From Bacillus cereus group sp. RP43 (lineage in GTDB: Bacteria > Bacillota > Bacilli > Bacillales > Bacillaceae_G): a DNA stretch of 64,000 bases. Positions 1 to 8,960 of the stretch are shown here, piece after piece. Position numbers and translations under genes: made by a program. How positions within the stretch are numbered: the stretch's first letter is position 1; each line of letters starts with the position of its first letter. The DNA lies in the NCBI RefSeq assembly GCF_040459645.1, contig NZ_JARVHQ010000001.1, forward strand, positions 1,302,001-1,366,000. The letters are read 5' to 3'. The notes under the pieces were generated by a model, which did no database searches, was not told where the DNA came from, and saw only the letters and a list, made by a program, of their open reading frames with translations.

Positions 1-120
1 AGAAGAGTGAACCATTTCACAGAAACTTCACAAACATTTCGTACATTGTTTTCAGCAGAAGACTAGAATATTACAATGTATTTCCTCTATACTAAGGAAA
101 GTATGAAGGAGGAAATGATG

Positions 121-861
121 ATGAAAAAACTTATTATGACGTTATTTATCGCGATGCTAGCACTGGCTGGCTGTAATACAAACAAAGAAGAACCGAAAAA
201 AGAACAGAAACTTGAAGGTATAGACGTAGCGGTTCAAACGAATCCGAAAGAAATTAAACCTGGTGAAAAAACAGAAGTACAAGCACTTGTTACACAAGGA
301 AAAGAAAGAGTAACGGATGCTGATGACGTAAAGTTTGAGATTTGGAAAGATGGCGACGAGAAACACGAGATGTTAGATGGTAAGCATAAAGGAAAAGGTG
401 TTTATGCAGTAGAGAAAACATTTGAAACTGATGGAGTATATCATATTATTCCTCATACAAATGCACGTGATATACACGTTATGCCAGAACACAAAGTTGC
501 TGTAGGGAATGCGAAAGTAGAAGATGCGAAAAAAGAAAGTGGTGATCATAGTGCAGGACACGGTGATCATAAAAGTGACACAATGATTCATCTTATGGCC
601 GGTGACATAAAAGCAAATGCTGAAGCAACAATGAAAGTCCATTTAAAGCAAAAAGAAGAAGCGTTAACTGGTGCTGAAGTTCAACTTGAGATTTGGAAAG
701 ATGGTGTTGAAAAACACGAATTTATTCCAGCGAAAGAGGGGAATAAAGGAGAGTATGAAAGTAAACATACTTTCAAAGAGAATGGTGCTTATAAAGTGAA
801 AGTTCATGTAAGAAAAGGCGAACTACATGAACATAAAGAAGAAACAGTAGAAGTAAAATAA
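121..861 (+). CDS. YtkA-like lipoprotein with two repeated domains
   Basis: Predicted secreted lipoprotein of 246 residues. The N-terminus is a short positively charged, hydrophobic signal ending in the lipobox LAGC, so Cys18 should be lipidated and the protein anchored outside the membrane. It holds two similar YtkA-like (FixH-like) beta domains, each with the block EIWKDGxEKHE, joined by a His/Asp-rich linker (about residues 138-155, GDHSAGHGDH) that could bind metal. Three ATGs lie in a row at 115, 118 and 121. AAGGAGG at 106-112 is best spaced for 121. The family is common in Bacillus but its function is not established; a metal or copper-related role is only inference. The gene stands alone and ends in a strong terminator. 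Confidence 0.8.
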   Translation: MKKLIMTLFIAMLALAGCNTNKEEPKKEQKLEGIDVAVQTNPKEIKPGEKTEVQALVTQGKERVTDADDVKFEIWKDGDEKHEMLDGKHKGKGVYAVEKTFETDGVYHIIPHTNARDIHVMPEHKVAVGNAKVEDAKKESGDHSAGHGDHKSDTMIHLMAGDIKANAEATMKVHLKQKEEALTGAEVQLEIWKDGVEKHEFIPAKEGNKGEYESKHTFKENGAYKVKVHVRKGELHEHKEETVEVK

Positions 862-893
862 AAAGCAGCTCTTTAGAGCTGCTTTTTATTTTT
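862..893 (+). terminator. Rho-independent terminator after the YtkA-like gene
   Basis: Perfect 9-bp stem (AGCAGCTCT/AGAGCTGCT) with a 2-base loop followed by a T-run, directly after the stop codon. Confidence 0.9.
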
Positions 894-1010
894 ATATTAG
901 GAAATATGTTATAAAATAATTAGCACTTCTTCGCAGAATGGATTACAATAGAAGTGTGAATAAAATAAGAAATTCTACGAAAATGTATTAAAAAGAAAGC
1001 GTAAACATGT

Positions 1011-1042
1011 TATGATATCAATATCAGATGTCTGACATCTGA
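1011..1042 (+). promoter_or_regulatory. deoB operon promoter -10 with 19-bp palindromic operator
   Basis: In the 364-base gap before deoB, a -10-like TATGAT (1011-1016) is followed at once by the perfect dyad TCAGATGTCTGACATCTGA (1024-1042; 9-bp arms, one central base). The core TGTCTGACA fits the general GntR/FadR-type half-site pattern. Its place just after the presumed start of transcription is typical of a repressor operator. The -35 is weak. The leader from there to deoB is about 180 nt and shows no other structure I recognise. Identity of the regulator is unknown. Confidence 0.5.
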
Positions 1043-1225
1043 CTTAGAAAAAACTAGAAATGTTTTTCAGTCGTTTCAAGTAAAACGAAATAGGTTAGAG
1101 AATGATTTAAAGAAGTACTGTTTGACAATGAGAACGAAAGAGAATTCTTATGAATAACAGTTTCACTTTATAGCGTTTTGAACATACTACAAGAAGTAGA
1201 ACTGAACTTATAGGAGGTCGCAGTT

Positions 1226-2410
1226 ATGAATAAATATAAACGTATATTCCTAGTCGTAATGGACTCTGTAGGAATCGGTGAAGCACCTGATGCTGAACAA
1301 TTTGGTGATTTAGGTTCTGACACAATTGGTCACATTGCTGAACATATGAATGGATTACAAATGCCAAACATGGTGAAATTAGGTCTTGGTAACATTCGTG
1401 AAATGAAAGGGATCTCAAAAGTAGAGAAGCCACTTGGATATTATACAAAAATGCAAGAGAAATCTACCGGTAAAGATACAATGACAGGTCACTGGGAAAT
1501 TATGGGCCTTTACATTGATACACCATTCCAAGTATTCCCTGAAGGATTCCCGAAAGAATTACTTGATGAATTAGAAGAAAAAACAGGCCGTAAAATTATC
1601 GGTAATAAGCCAGCTTCTGGAACAGAAATTCTTGATGAGCTTGGTCAAGAGCAAATGGAAACAGGCTCTTTAATCGTTTACACTTCTGCTGATAGTGTAT
1701 TACAAATTGCAGCACACGAAGAAGTAGTGCCACTTGATGAGTTATATAAAATTTGTAAAATTGCCCGTGAACTAACGTTAGATGAGAAGTACATGGTAGG
1801 ACGTGTTATCGCGCGTCCATTCGTTGGAGAACCAGGGAAATTCACACGTACACCAAATCGTCATGACTATGCATTAAAACCATTTGGTCGCACAGTAATG
1901 AATGAATTAAAAGATAGTGACTACGATGTTATTGCTATCGGTAAAATTTCTGATATTTATGATGGCGAAGGGGTAACGGAATCACTTCGTACGAAGTCTA
2001 ACATGGATGGAATGGATAAGCTTGTAGATACATTAAACATGGACTTTACAGGTCTTAGCTTCTTAAACTTAGTTGACTTTGATGCATTATTCGGTCACCG
2101 TCGTGATCCACAAGGATATGGAGAAGCTCTGCAAGAATATGATGCACGTCTTCCAGAAGTATTCGAAAAACTTAAAGAAGATGATTTATTATTAATTACA
2201 GCAGACCATGGTAATGATCCAGTACATCCTGGTACTGATCATACACGTGAATATGTACCGTTATTAGCATATAGCCCAAGCATGAAAGAAGGCGGACAAG
2301 AATTAGCACTTCGTCAAACATTTGCTGATATTGGTGCAACTGTAGCAGAAAACTTCGGTGTGAAAATGCCAGAATACGGAACAAGCTTCTTAAACGAGCT
2401 AAAGAAATAG
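1226..2410 (+). CDS. deoB: Phosphopentomutase
   Basis: Phosphopentomutase (Drm/DeoB), 394 residues, normal length. It interconverts (deoxy)ribose 1-phosphate and 5-phosphate in cytosolic nucleoside salvage. The N-terminal [14 protein letters not shown] and the C-terminal [19 protein letters not shown] are the metal-binding blocks of the alkaline-phosphatase superfamily. [12 protein letters not shown] holds the phospho-acceptor threonine region. Start ATG has AGGAGG upstream. It is the first gene of a three-gene operon with pupG and pdp, so the pentose phosphates released by the two phosphorylases feed straight into this enzyme. No deoC aldolase is present here. Regulation probably uses the palindrome at 1024-1042. 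Confidence 0.97.
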   Translation: MNKYKRIFLVVMDSVGIGEAPDAEQFGDLGSDTIGHIAEHMNGLQMPNMVKLGLGNIREMKGISKVEKPLGYYTKMQEKSTGKDTMTGHWEIMGLYIDTPFQVFPEGFPKELLDELEEKTGRKIIGNKPASGTEILDELGQEQMETGSLIVYTSADSVLQIAAHEEVVPLDELYKICKIARELTLDEKYMVGRVIARPFVGEPGKFTRTPNRHDYALKPFGRTVMNELKDSDYDVIAIGKISDIYDGEGVTESLRTKSNMDGMDKLVDTLNMDFTGLSFLNLVDFDALFGHRRDPQGYGEALQEYDARLPEVFEKLKEDDLLLITADHGNDPVHPGTDHTREYVPLLAYSPSMKEGGQELALRQTFADIGATVAENFGVKMPEYGTSFLNELKK

Positions 2411-2422
2411 GGGGATAAACAA

Positions 2423-3244
2423 ATGAATCGTGAACTTATTACAAAATCAGCTTCATACTTAAAAGAGAAATTTCAAGAAACACCACAAGTAGGACTAATC
2501 CTTGGATCTGGACTAGGTGTATTAGCAGATGAAATCGAGAACGCAGTAACAGTGCCGTACAGCGAAATTCCTGAATTCCCAGTATCAACTGTAGAAGGAC
2601 ATGCAGGTCAACTAGTATTTGGTACACTTCAAGGTGTACCTGTAGTAGCAATGCAAGGACGTTTCCATTTCTACGAAGGATATGACATGCAAAAAGTAAC
2701 ATTCCCAGTTCGTGTTATGAAAGAACTAGGTGTAGAAACTGTTGTTGTAACGAACGCAGCTGGTGGTGTAAATACATCATTCGAGCCAGGCGATCTTATG
2801 TTAATTTCAGACCACATCAACTTCATGGGCACGAATCCATTAATCGGACCAAATGATTCTGAAATGGGCGTACGTTTCCCTGATATGTCTACATCATATA
2901 CGCCAGAACTTCGTGAAATGGCGAAACAAGTTGCAGCAGACTTAAACATTAAAGTACAAGAAGGTGTATACGTTGGAATGACAGGTCCTGTATATGAAAC
3001 ACCAGCTGAAATTCGTATGCTTCGTACACTTGGCGGAGATGCAGTTGGTATGTCAACAGTACCTGAAGTAATTGTAGCGCGTCATGCGGGTATGAAAGTA
3101 CTTGGTATTTCTTGTATTTCAAATATGGCAGCTGGTATTTTAGATCAACCACTTCACCACGATGAAGTAATTGAAACGACAGAACGTGTTAAAGCTAACT
3201 TCTTAGCATTAGTAAAAGCAATCGTAAAACAAATGAAGGGGTGA
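2423..3244 (+). CDS. pupG: Purine-nucleoside phosphorylase (PNP-I, inosine/guanosine type)
   Basis: Trimeric-type purine nucleoside phosphorylase of 273 residues. It splits inosine and guanosine and their deoxy forms with phosphate into base plus pentose 1-phosphate. Diagnostic blocks are [12 protein letters not shown] near the N-terminus, the phosphate/base-site [18 protein letters not shown], and [17 protein letters not shown]. It lies 12 bases after deoB with its own GGGGGATA-type SD, and 7 bases before pdp, so the three are one transcript. Order and neighbours match the drm-pupG pair of Bacillus subtilis. No unusual features. Confidence 0.96.
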   Translation: MNRELITKSASYLKEKFQETPQVGLILGSGLGVLADEIENAVTVPYSEIPEFPVSTVEGHAGQLVFGTLQGVPVVAMQGRFHFYEGYDMQKVTFPVRVMKELGVETVVVTNAAGGVNTSFEPGDLMLISDHINFMGTNPLIGPNDSEMGVRFPDMSTSYTPELREMAKQVAADLNIKVQEGVYVGMTGPVYETPAEIRMLRTLGGDAVGMSTVPEVIVARHAGMKVLGISCISNMAAGILDQPLHHDEVIETTERVKANFLALVKAIVKQMKG

Positions 3245-3251
3245 CCTCACA

Positions 3252-4556
3252 ATGAGAATGGTGGACCTAATTGCAAAAAAACGTGATGGACAAGCATTAA
3301 CGACAGAAGAAATTAACTTTATTGTTGAAGGATATACAAATGGTGATATTCCTGATTATCAAGTAAGTTCACTTGCAATGGCAATTTTCTTCCAAGATAT
3401 GAATGATCAAGAACGTGCAGATTTAACGATGGCAATGGTAAATAGCGGTGATACAATTGATTTATCAGCCATTGAAGGGGTAAAAGTAGATAAGCATTCA
3501 ACAGGTGGTGTTGGTGATACAACGACACTTGTATTAGGTCCATTAGTAGCTGCTTTAGGTGTACCGGTAGCGAAAATGTCTGGACGTGGTTTAGGACATA
3601 CTGGTGGTACAATTGATAAATTAGAAGCAGTTCCAGGATTCCATGTGGAAATTGAAAATGATGAATTCATGCGTCTTGTAAATGAAAATAAAATTGCTGT
3701 TATCGGTCAAAGTGGAAACTTAACACCCGCTGATAAAAAATTGTATGCACTTCGTGATGTAACGGCAACAGTAAACTCAATTCCGCTTATTGCAAGCTCG
3801 ATTATGAGTAAAAAAATTGCTGCTGGTGCAGATGCAATTGTTCTTGATGTAAAAACTGGAGCAGGAGCATTTATGAAAACGGATGAAGATGCAAAACGTT
3901 TAGCTGAAGCAATGGTACGCATTGGTAATAACGTTGGTCGTAATACGATGGCGGTTATTTCTGATATGAGTCAGCCGCTTGGTGAAGCAATTGGTAACGC
4001 ATTAGAAGTACAAGAAGCAATTGATACATTACAAGGTAAAGGACCGAAAGATTTAGAAGAGTTATGTTTAACGCTTGGAAGTCAGATGGTGTACCTTGCT
4101 GGACAAGCTTCATCTTTAGAAGATGCGCGTGAAAAGTTAATTGAAGTAATGAACAATGGTAAAGCGCTAGAATCATTTAAAACGTTCTTATCAGCGCAAG
4201 GCGGCGATGCATCTGTTGTTGATGATCCTTCTAAATTGCCACAAGCACAATTTAAAATTGAAGTAGAAGCGAAAGAAGACGGTTACGTATCGGAAATCGT
4301 TGCAGATGAAATCGGAACAGCAGCAATGCTTTTAGGAGCAGGGCGTGCAACGAAAGAGTCTGAAATTGATTTAGCAGTTGGTCTAATGCTTCGCAAAAAA
4401 GTAGGCGATAGCGTGAAAAAAGGTGACTCTCTTGTTACAATTTACGCGAACCGCGAAAATGTTGAAGATGTAAAAGCGAAAATTTATGAGAACATGAAAA
4501 TCGCTAAAGACCACGTAGATGCACCAACTTTAGTGCACGGTATTGTAACGAAGTAA
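3252..4556 (+). CDS. pdp: Pyrimidine-nucleoside phosphorylase
   Basis: Pyrimidine nucleoside phosphorylase of 434 residues. It phosphorolyses uridine, thymidine and deoxyuridine. The N-terminal alpha domain is followed by the phosphate-binding [12 protein letters not shown] and the family signature [28 protein letters not shown] is the base-site segment. The C-terminal hammerhead-like domain (from about residue 345) ends normally. It is the last gene of the deoB-pupG-pdp operon, which therefore handles both purine and pyrimidine nucleosides. A rho-independent terminator follows at once. In Bacillus subtilis pdp sits in a different (dra-nupC-pdp) operon, so the grouping here differs from that species. 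Confidence 0.96.
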   Translation: MRMVDLIAKKRDGQALTTEEINFIVEGYTNGDIPDYQVSSLAMAIFFQDMNDQERADLTMAMVNSGDTIDLSAIEGVKVDKHSTGGVGDTTTLVLGPLVAALGVPVAKMSGRGLGHTGGTIDKLEAVPGFHVEIENDEFMRLVNENKIAVIGQSGNLTPADKKLYALRDVTATVNSIPLIASSIMSKKIAAGADAIVLDVKTGAGAFMKTDEDAKRLAEAMVRIGNNVGRNTMAVISDMSQPLGEAIGNALEVQEAIDTLQGKGPKDLEELCLTLGSQMVYLAGQASSLEDAREKLIEVMNNGKALESFKTFLSAQGGDASVVDDPSKLPQAQFKIEVEAKEDGYVSEIVADEIGTAAMLLGAGRATKESEIDLAVGLMLRKKVGDSVKKGDSLVTIYANRENVEDVKAKIYENMKIAKDHVDAPTLVHGIVTK

Positions 4557-4560
4557 TAAA

Positions 4561-4600
4561 AAAAAGCTGAGGAGATTTCTCCTTGGCTTTTTTTACTATT
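4561..4600 (+). terminator. Terminator of the deoB-pupG-pdp operon
   Basis: Ten-bp stem AGCTGAGGAG/CTCCTTGGCT with two GU pairs, preceded by A-run and followed by T-run. The TATAAT at 4608-4613 that probably drives the next gene starts immediately after it. Confidence 0.88.
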
Positions 4601-4629
4601 TTTTGTTTATAATAATAATGGGTGAAATT

Positions 4630-5580
4630 ATGATTAGAATTTGTGCAATAACGAAAAAAAATGAAGTTTTATATGATGTGTCGCTAGAAGAAACGAAAAA
4701 AGAGAACATCGTATGGTATTGGCTTGATTTATATAAGCCGACGAAAGAGGAGTATACATATATTTTACAAGATCACTTCAAGTTCCATCCCCTTGCAATT
4801 GAAGATTGTGTAGAGTATGTACAGAGACCAAAGGTAGATTTTTATGATGGATATAACTTTTTAGTTCTTCATGCATTCGGAGAAGACGGATTAGAACCGC
4901 ATGAAATCGATTTATTTATTAGTGATCGATATATAGTCTCTTTCCATTTCTCTCATAACAATGCGATTGAAAGAGTATGGAAAACGCTTGGTGAAAAGAA
5001 ACGTATTAAGAAGAGTCCTTTGCATGTAGCACATACAATTATTGACCAAATTGTAGATGATTATTTCGCACCTGTTTATTACATCGAAGACCATTTAAAT
5101 GCAATTGATGATAATTTAACGGGTGAGACGGCAGGAAGTGTGCTAGAAGAAGTATTTGATATTCGTGCTGATTTATCTAAGCTAAGGCGTACGATTATTC
5201 CGATGCGTGATTTACTGTATCGTATATTAAATTCAACACGTTTTTACGGTATAAGCGATCATGAAATTTATTTTAAAGATATACATGATCATTTGCTTAA
5301 ACTGACAGAGATGATTGAAGCGAGCCGTGAATTAACAGCAGATATTCGAGATAGTTACTTTTCGTTGAATTCCCACCATATGAACAATATTATGAAAACA
5401 TTAACTGTTTTCTCAACTATTTTCATGCCGTTAACATTTATTGCAGGGGTATACGGCATGAACTTCGCACATATGCCAGAGCTTGGCGGGAAGTATAGTT
5501 ATTTTATTTGCTTAATTTTAATGGCGTTAATTGGCGGCGGAATGATGGCTTGGTTTTATAAAAAAGGTTGGTTTAAGTAA
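4630..5580 (+). CDS. corA: CorA-family divalent cation transporter
   Basis: Magnesium/cobalt channel of the CorA family, 316 residues. A large cytosolic N-terminal domain precedes two C-terminal membrane helices; the first ends with the family signature YGMNF (after TFIAGV) and the second is FICLILMALIGGGMMAWFY, followed by a short basic tail. The start is set at ATG 4630: a TTG or ATG further upstream (4603, 4618) is in frame, but the -10 TATAAT at 4608-4613 would then lie inside the coding region. The SD is weak (GGTG). Single gene between two terminators. Substrate could be Mg2+, Co2+ or Ni2+; sequence alone does not decide. Confidence 0.9.
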   Translation: MIRICAITKKNEVLYDVSLEETKKENIVWYWLDLYKPTKEEYTYILQDHFKFHPLAIEDCVEYVQRPKVDFYDGYNFLVLHAFGEDGLEPHEIDLFISDRYIVSFHFSHNNAIERVWKTLGEKKRIKKSPLHVAHTIIDQIVDDYFAPVYYIEDHLNAIDDNLTGETAGSVLEEVFDIRADLSKLRRTIIPMRDLLYRILNSTRFYGISDHEIYFKDIHDHLLKLTEMIEASRELTADIRDSYFSLNSHHMNNIMKTLTVFSTIFMPLTFIAGVYGMNFAHMPELGGKYSYFICLILMALIGGGMMAWFYKKGWFK

Positions 5581-5611
5581 AAAAACACCGAGGATTTCCT
5601 CGGTGTTTTTT
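5581..5611. terminator. Bidirectional terminator between corA and the NCS2 permease
   Basis: Perfect stem ACACCGAGGA/TCCTCGGTGT flanked by A-run and T-run, serving the two convergent genes. Confidence 0.9.
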
Positions 5612-5612
5612 A

Positions 5613-6902
5613 CTAGCCAATAGCGTGTAATACGAACATGGCTAAGAATAAGCATGTAATGATATACATGGATGGTGCGACTTCTTTACGCTTTCCAAGA
5701 GCAACTTTCAAGATAGGATAAGCAATAAATCCGAACGCAATGCCATCAGCGATACTATATGTGAGCGGAATCATAACGATAATTAAAAACGCTGGAAATC
5801 CTTCTGAAAAGTCGTTCAGAGGAATTTGTTGAATGCTTGTAATCATCAGACCGCCAATAATAATTAAGATTGGTGCAATGGCACTGTCAGGAATTATTTT
5901 GACAAACGGAAGTGCAAACAGTGATGCGAAGAATAACAACCCTGTAACGATAGACGTCAGACCTGTTTTTCCGCCTGCAGTAATACCTGCGGCACTCTCT
6001 ACTGTTGAAACGGTAGGGCTTGTGCCAAATAGACCACATGTCATTGCTGAAATTGCATTTGCTTGGTAAGCACGTGGGAATTTACGGTCATCTTCTAATA
6101 AACCGTGCAGTAGTCCCATGTTCTCGAAAATAAGCACCATGCTTAAGGAGAATGTTGCAATCCAAAATGGTAAGGAAGAAAGTTTCCCAAATGACATAGC
6201 TCCAAACACATCGCCGTAATTAGCGAATGAAAACGAACTATTTCCCATTTGACTCGTATCAACAAGGCCAAACAGCCATGCAATACCAGTTCCAATTGCA
6301 ATCGTCCATAAAAAGTTTCCACGTACGTTACGCACAAATAGCACAAGTGCCACAATAAGAGTAAGTAGTGTTGCAAGAACGACAGGACTACTTAATTTCC
6401 CCATTGCAACAGCGGTATTAGGATGCGAAACGACTAAACCACCTTTTTGCAAGCCGATGAAAGCTAAAAACAACCCGATACCGACAGTGATCGCTTCCTT
6501 TAATGACTTTGGAATCGATACCGAAAGCACGCGAGCAATTGGTGTAAAAGCAGCAATTGCAAAAATAATCCCGGCGATAAAAACAGCTGCCAATGCTTCT
6601 TGCCAAGTTAAACCGAGCGTATGCACAGCAGTGTACGTGAAGAATGCATTTACACCCATACCAGGGACAAGAATAGCAGGTGCATTTGCCCAAAATGCCA
6701 TAAGTAGACATCCGACAAATGAACTAAAAACAGTTGCCAAAATTCCTGCTTCAAGAGGAATGCCGGCATCTGATAAGATTGACGCATTTACAATCATAAT
6801 ATAAACGATCGTGAAAAATGACGTGACTCCAGCTAAAACTTCTTGTTTTGGTGATGTTTGGTGTAAGTCTAATTTAAATGTTCTTTCAAGTATTCCTTTC
6901 AT
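5613..6902 (-). CDS. pbuG: NCS2/AzgA-type purine (guanine/hypoxanthine) permease
   Basis: Membrane permease of 429 residues of the AzgA-like branch of the NCS2 nucleobase family, similar to PbuG/PbuO. The N-terminus MKGILERTFKLDLHQTSPK, the segment GMGVNAFFTYT and the GTSPTVSTVESAAGI block are typical; about 12-14 hydrophobic segments follow. It probably imports hypoxanthine or guanine by proton symport. This fits its location beside the nucleoside phosphorylase operon, although it is transcribed separately. A sigma-A promoter (TTGTAA-16-TATAAT) gives a short leader of about 60 nt with a hairpin; I do not see a standard purine riboswitch. The exact substrate is inferred, so the symbol is tentative. 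Confidence 0.85.
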   Translation of the reverse strand: MKGILERTFKLDLHQTSPKQEVLAGVTSFFTIVYIMIVNASILSDAGIPLEAGILATVFSSFVGCLLMAFWANAPAILVPGMGVNAFFTYTAVHTLGLTWQEALAAVFIAGIIFAIAAFTPIARVLSVSIPKSLKEAITVGIGLFLAFIGLQKGGLVVSHPNTAVAMGKLSSPVVLATLLTLIVALVLFVRNVRGNFLWTIAIGTGIAWLFGLVDTSQMGNSSFSFANYGDVFGAMSFGKLSSLPFWIATFSLSMVLIFENMGLLHGLLEDDRKFPRAYQANAISAMTCGLFGTSPTVSTVESAAGITAGGKTGLTSIVTGLLFFASLFALPFVKIIPDSAIAPILIIIGGLMITSIQQIPLNDFSEGFPAFLIIVMIPLTYSIADGIAFGFIAYPILKVALGKRKEVAPSMYIITCLFLAMFVLHAIG

Positions 6903-6998
6903 GTTAAACCTTCTTTTTCATATCCCTCTCCCACCCGTGATATCTCTTTCGTAAGAGCTCACCGTCCTTTATTATATCAGAACATCATGTTTTTACAA
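6903..6998 (-). promoter_or_regulatory. Promoter and structured leader of the NCS2 permease gene
   Basis: On the minus strand TTGTAA (6993-6998) and TATAAT (6971-6976) are 16 bases apart, so transcription should begin near 6964. The leader can fold as GTGA-CTCTT-ACGA-AAGAG-TCAC, followed by a purine-rich GGGTGGGAGAGGG stretch before the start codon. It lacks the conserved loops of the purine riboswitch as I know them. Confidence 0.55.
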
Positions 6999-7007
6999 CA
7001 AGGAAAA

Positions 7008-7021
7008 TGATAACGTTTACT
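7008..7021. promoter_or_regulatory. cre-like site upstream of the NCS2 permease promoter
   Basis: TGATAACGTTTACT matches the catabolite-responsive consensus TGWAARCGYTWNCW at 13 of 14 positions and lies about 10 bases upstream of the -35 of the permease promoter. Binding by CcpA is inference. Confidence 0.35.
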
Positions 7022-7036
7022 TATAAATGAAATTAT

Positions 7037-7708
7037 TTATAAATACGTAAAAATCGCTCGTATTGTTGAAATGATTTCTAATTCTCCCGATTGAATGGGA
7101 GGGGCTGCTTGTGCATGTAAAGTAGCATAGGATGCAACCTCCCGTGGTAATTGGGCAGATTCTTCAACGAGTGAGAGGGGAACAGGATTAATGTTTAAAT
7201 TGTATGTACTCGCAATAGCACGAGCTTTTTCTACTGCTTGGTGCAGAGCCTGAATGAGAGCTTGCTCATAATATTTATTTGGATGAGATATTCGAAAACG
7301 TAACCCTTTTGCTACGTTTGCACCATTCGAAACGGCTATATCATATACTTCCCCTGCTTTTTGCACATTTAAAACGGTAATTTCATACAAATGCTCTACA
7401 CGGTATCCTTGTAGTAAGGCTTTATCATTTACATATTCGTATTGAGGAGTAATCGTATAAGAAATGGTTTCTATATCTTTATCGGCAATACCTAGCTGTT
7501 TGAGTGCATCAAGCAATTGTTTCGATTGTACTGCATTTTCTTCTTGCGCTTGTTTTACATTTTTACTATCTGTTCGAATGCCCAGTGTTAATATGACAAC
7601 ATTTGGTTTTGCCTTTATAATGCCTTCTCCTTGTACAGTAATAGTAGCTTCTTTACCAGTATTTGTCGTACGGATATTATGTAAATACGGATTCATTCCA
7701 CTTTGCAT
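7037..7708 (-). CDS. SIMPL (DUF541) domain protein
   Basis: Protein of 223 residues made almost wholly of a SIMPL/DUF541 domain (YggE, BP26 family): the N-terminal VQGEGIIKAKPNVVILTLGI is the family's opening strand block. Many relatives are periplasmic or exported; this one has no clear signal peptide, so cytosolic or non-classically exported are both possible. The family's function is poorly known (stress tolerance has been suggested for YggE). Start ATG 7708 has AAGGATGG upstream; ATG 7696 is an alternative. Monocistronic, between the permease and a divergent MarR gene. Confidence 0.8.
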   Translation of the reverse strand: MQSGMNPYLHNIRTTNTGKEATITVQGEGIIKAKPNVVILTLGIRTDSKNVKQAQEENAVQSKQLLDALKQLGIADKDIETISYTITPQYEYVNDKALLQGYRVEHLYEITVLNVQKAGEVYDIAVSNGANVAKGLRFRISHPNKYYEQALIQALHQAVEKARAIASTYNLNINPVPLSLVEESAQLPREVASYATLHAQAAPPIQSGELEIISTIRAIFTYL

Positions 7709-7867
7709 TTATGCTCACCATCCTTTTTACATGTATATGTGTGAACAAAAAAGAAAATCGCATGAAAAAAGTTACATAAATGAGAATGTTGAGGGAAGAA
7801 AGCATATACAACATAGGTATTTATAGATTATAATATGTGTAAATATGATAAAAAAGGGACGAGGCTA

Positions 7868-8287
7868 GTGAACGAAAATAGAGAAACACTGATTTTAGAT
7901 TTATCTGCATCATTTCGAAAGATGATACGTTTATTACAAAATGATATTAATACACGTTTTTCAGAGCATATGCCATATAATGAATTCTCTGTATTACGTG
8001 CGTTATTTTTAAAAAGTCCACAAATGGCTTCGCAAATTGCGAGTGAAGTAAACGTAACCTCTAGTCATATTACAGCTGTAACAGATCGTCTCGTACGAAA
8101 AGGGTTTGTTGAAAGAAAACGTTCAAATTCAGACCGTCGTATCGTATACTTAGAAATTACAGAAAACGGACGAGAAGTCACTGAAAAGCTTGAAGCTGTG
8201 CGTAAAGAATATTATAAAGAGAGATTTAAAGGTTGGAGCGACCAAGAGATAGAAATGGTTTTAGAACTATTTGGCCGCGTATTATAA
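7868..8287 (+). CDS. MarR-family transcriptional regulator
   Basis: Winged-helix MarR regulator of about 139 residues. The recognition helix region is SQIASEVNVTSSHITAVTDR, followed by the wing with the typical DRR turn (RKGFVERKRSNSDRRIVYL). It probably acts as a dimeric repressor that responds to a small ligand. The start is taken as GTG 7868: an in-frame ATG at 7835 overlaps a -10 (TATAAT, 7829-7834), so the transcript would begin after it. No divergent target is obvious apart from the SIMPL gene 160 bases away. A terminator follows, so it is transcribed alone. Target genes are unknown. Confidence 0.85.
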   Translation: MNENRETLILDLSASFRKMIRLLQNDINTRFSEHMPYNEFSVLRALFLKSPQMASQIASEVNVTSSHITAVTDRLVRKGFVERKRSNSDRRIVYLEITENGREVTEKLEAVRKEYYKERFKGWSDQEIEMVLELFGRVL

Positions 8288-8293
8288 TAAATG

Positions 8294-8325
8294 AGGATAG
8301 GAAGCGATAGCTTTCCTATCCTTTT
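8294..8325 (+). terminator. Terminator after the MarR gene
   Basis: Stem AGGATAGGAAGC/GCTTTCCTATCCT followed by TTTTT. Confidence 0.88.
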
Positions 8326-8387
8326 TCTTTTGAATAAAAATATTTTGAAACTCCGATACTTTAATTAAAAAGATCGGAGGAAAGATT

Positions 8388-8933
8388 ATGAAATATATTG
8401 CTGCACTTACCATTTTACTTGGAAGTTTTTTCTGCTTTACTACATTCATGTACGCCGATACCCCTATCCAAGTGGTGCAAAAAGAAGTGAAGTACATTGA
8501 AAATGATAATACTGTCTTGTATTCGAAATTATGGGTTCGTTCTATGCAAAACGCAGTATTATTTCATCATAGTGATAATATTCGTAATCAGGACACTCTG
8601 CGTAATGTAACAAGTTCATCGCTCGTGAAAGCAAAGCACTTACCATTTAAGAAAGCATCTATGTACATTCCAAGATTATCGCAATACGTATCAAAAGCAG
8701 GAAAAGAAAATATTCAAGTGTACTACATTGCGGTACACTATAATGTGAAAAAAGAAAATGCATATCAGCTAAATGGCATGAACTATTTTCTGCAAGTATT
8801 TATGAAAGAGCAAGGGGAATGGAAAATTGCTGAAAGTGTAGTCGCACCGACAGAGCAAATTGTACAAAATGGTGATGGATTCGGGATGAAAGAAGAGATG
8901 GTGTATGGGGATAGGAGAGAGAATGTGAAATAG
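8388..8933 (+). CDS. Secreted protein of unknown function
   Basis: Protein of 181 residues with a clear N-terminal signal peptide (hydrophobic stretch about residues 3-22, probable cleavage near MYA-DTP). The mature part is mixed alpha/beta and rich in Lys and Asn; I recognise no catalytic motif. The C-terminal half, with YYIAVHYNVKKENAYQLNG and FMKEQGEWKIAESV, looks like a small NTF2-like or Bacillus-specific fold, but that is impression only. SD CGGAGGAAAG precedes ATG 8388. It is a single gene between terminators. Likely limited to Bacillus. Confidence 0.7.
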   Translation: MKYIAALTILLGSFFCFTTFMYADTPIQVVQKEVKYIENDNTVLYSKLWVRSMQNAVLFHHSDNIRNQDTLRNVTSSSLVKAKHLPFKKASMYIPRLSQYVSKAGKENIQVYYIAVHYNVKKENAYQLNGMNYFLQVFMKEQGEWKIAESVVAPTEQIVQNGDGFGMKEEMVYGDRRENVK

Positions 8934-8960
8934 CCTCCTCTTAGCGAGGGGGCTATTTTA
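8931..8960. terminator. Terminator between convergent genes
   Basis: Stem TAGCCTCCTC/GAGGGGGCTA with one wobble pair, followed by TTTTA; overlaps the stop codon of the plus-strand gene and lies at the end of the minus-strand ABC operon. Confidence 0.75.

Noticed and set aside
1122..1154. Second deoB promoter TTGACA ... TATGAA
   Set aside because: The spacing is 21 bases, too long for a sigma-A promoter.
6903..6970. Purine riboswitch before the NCS2 permease
   Set aside because: The conserved loop sequences of the purine aptamer are not present in the leader, which is also too short.
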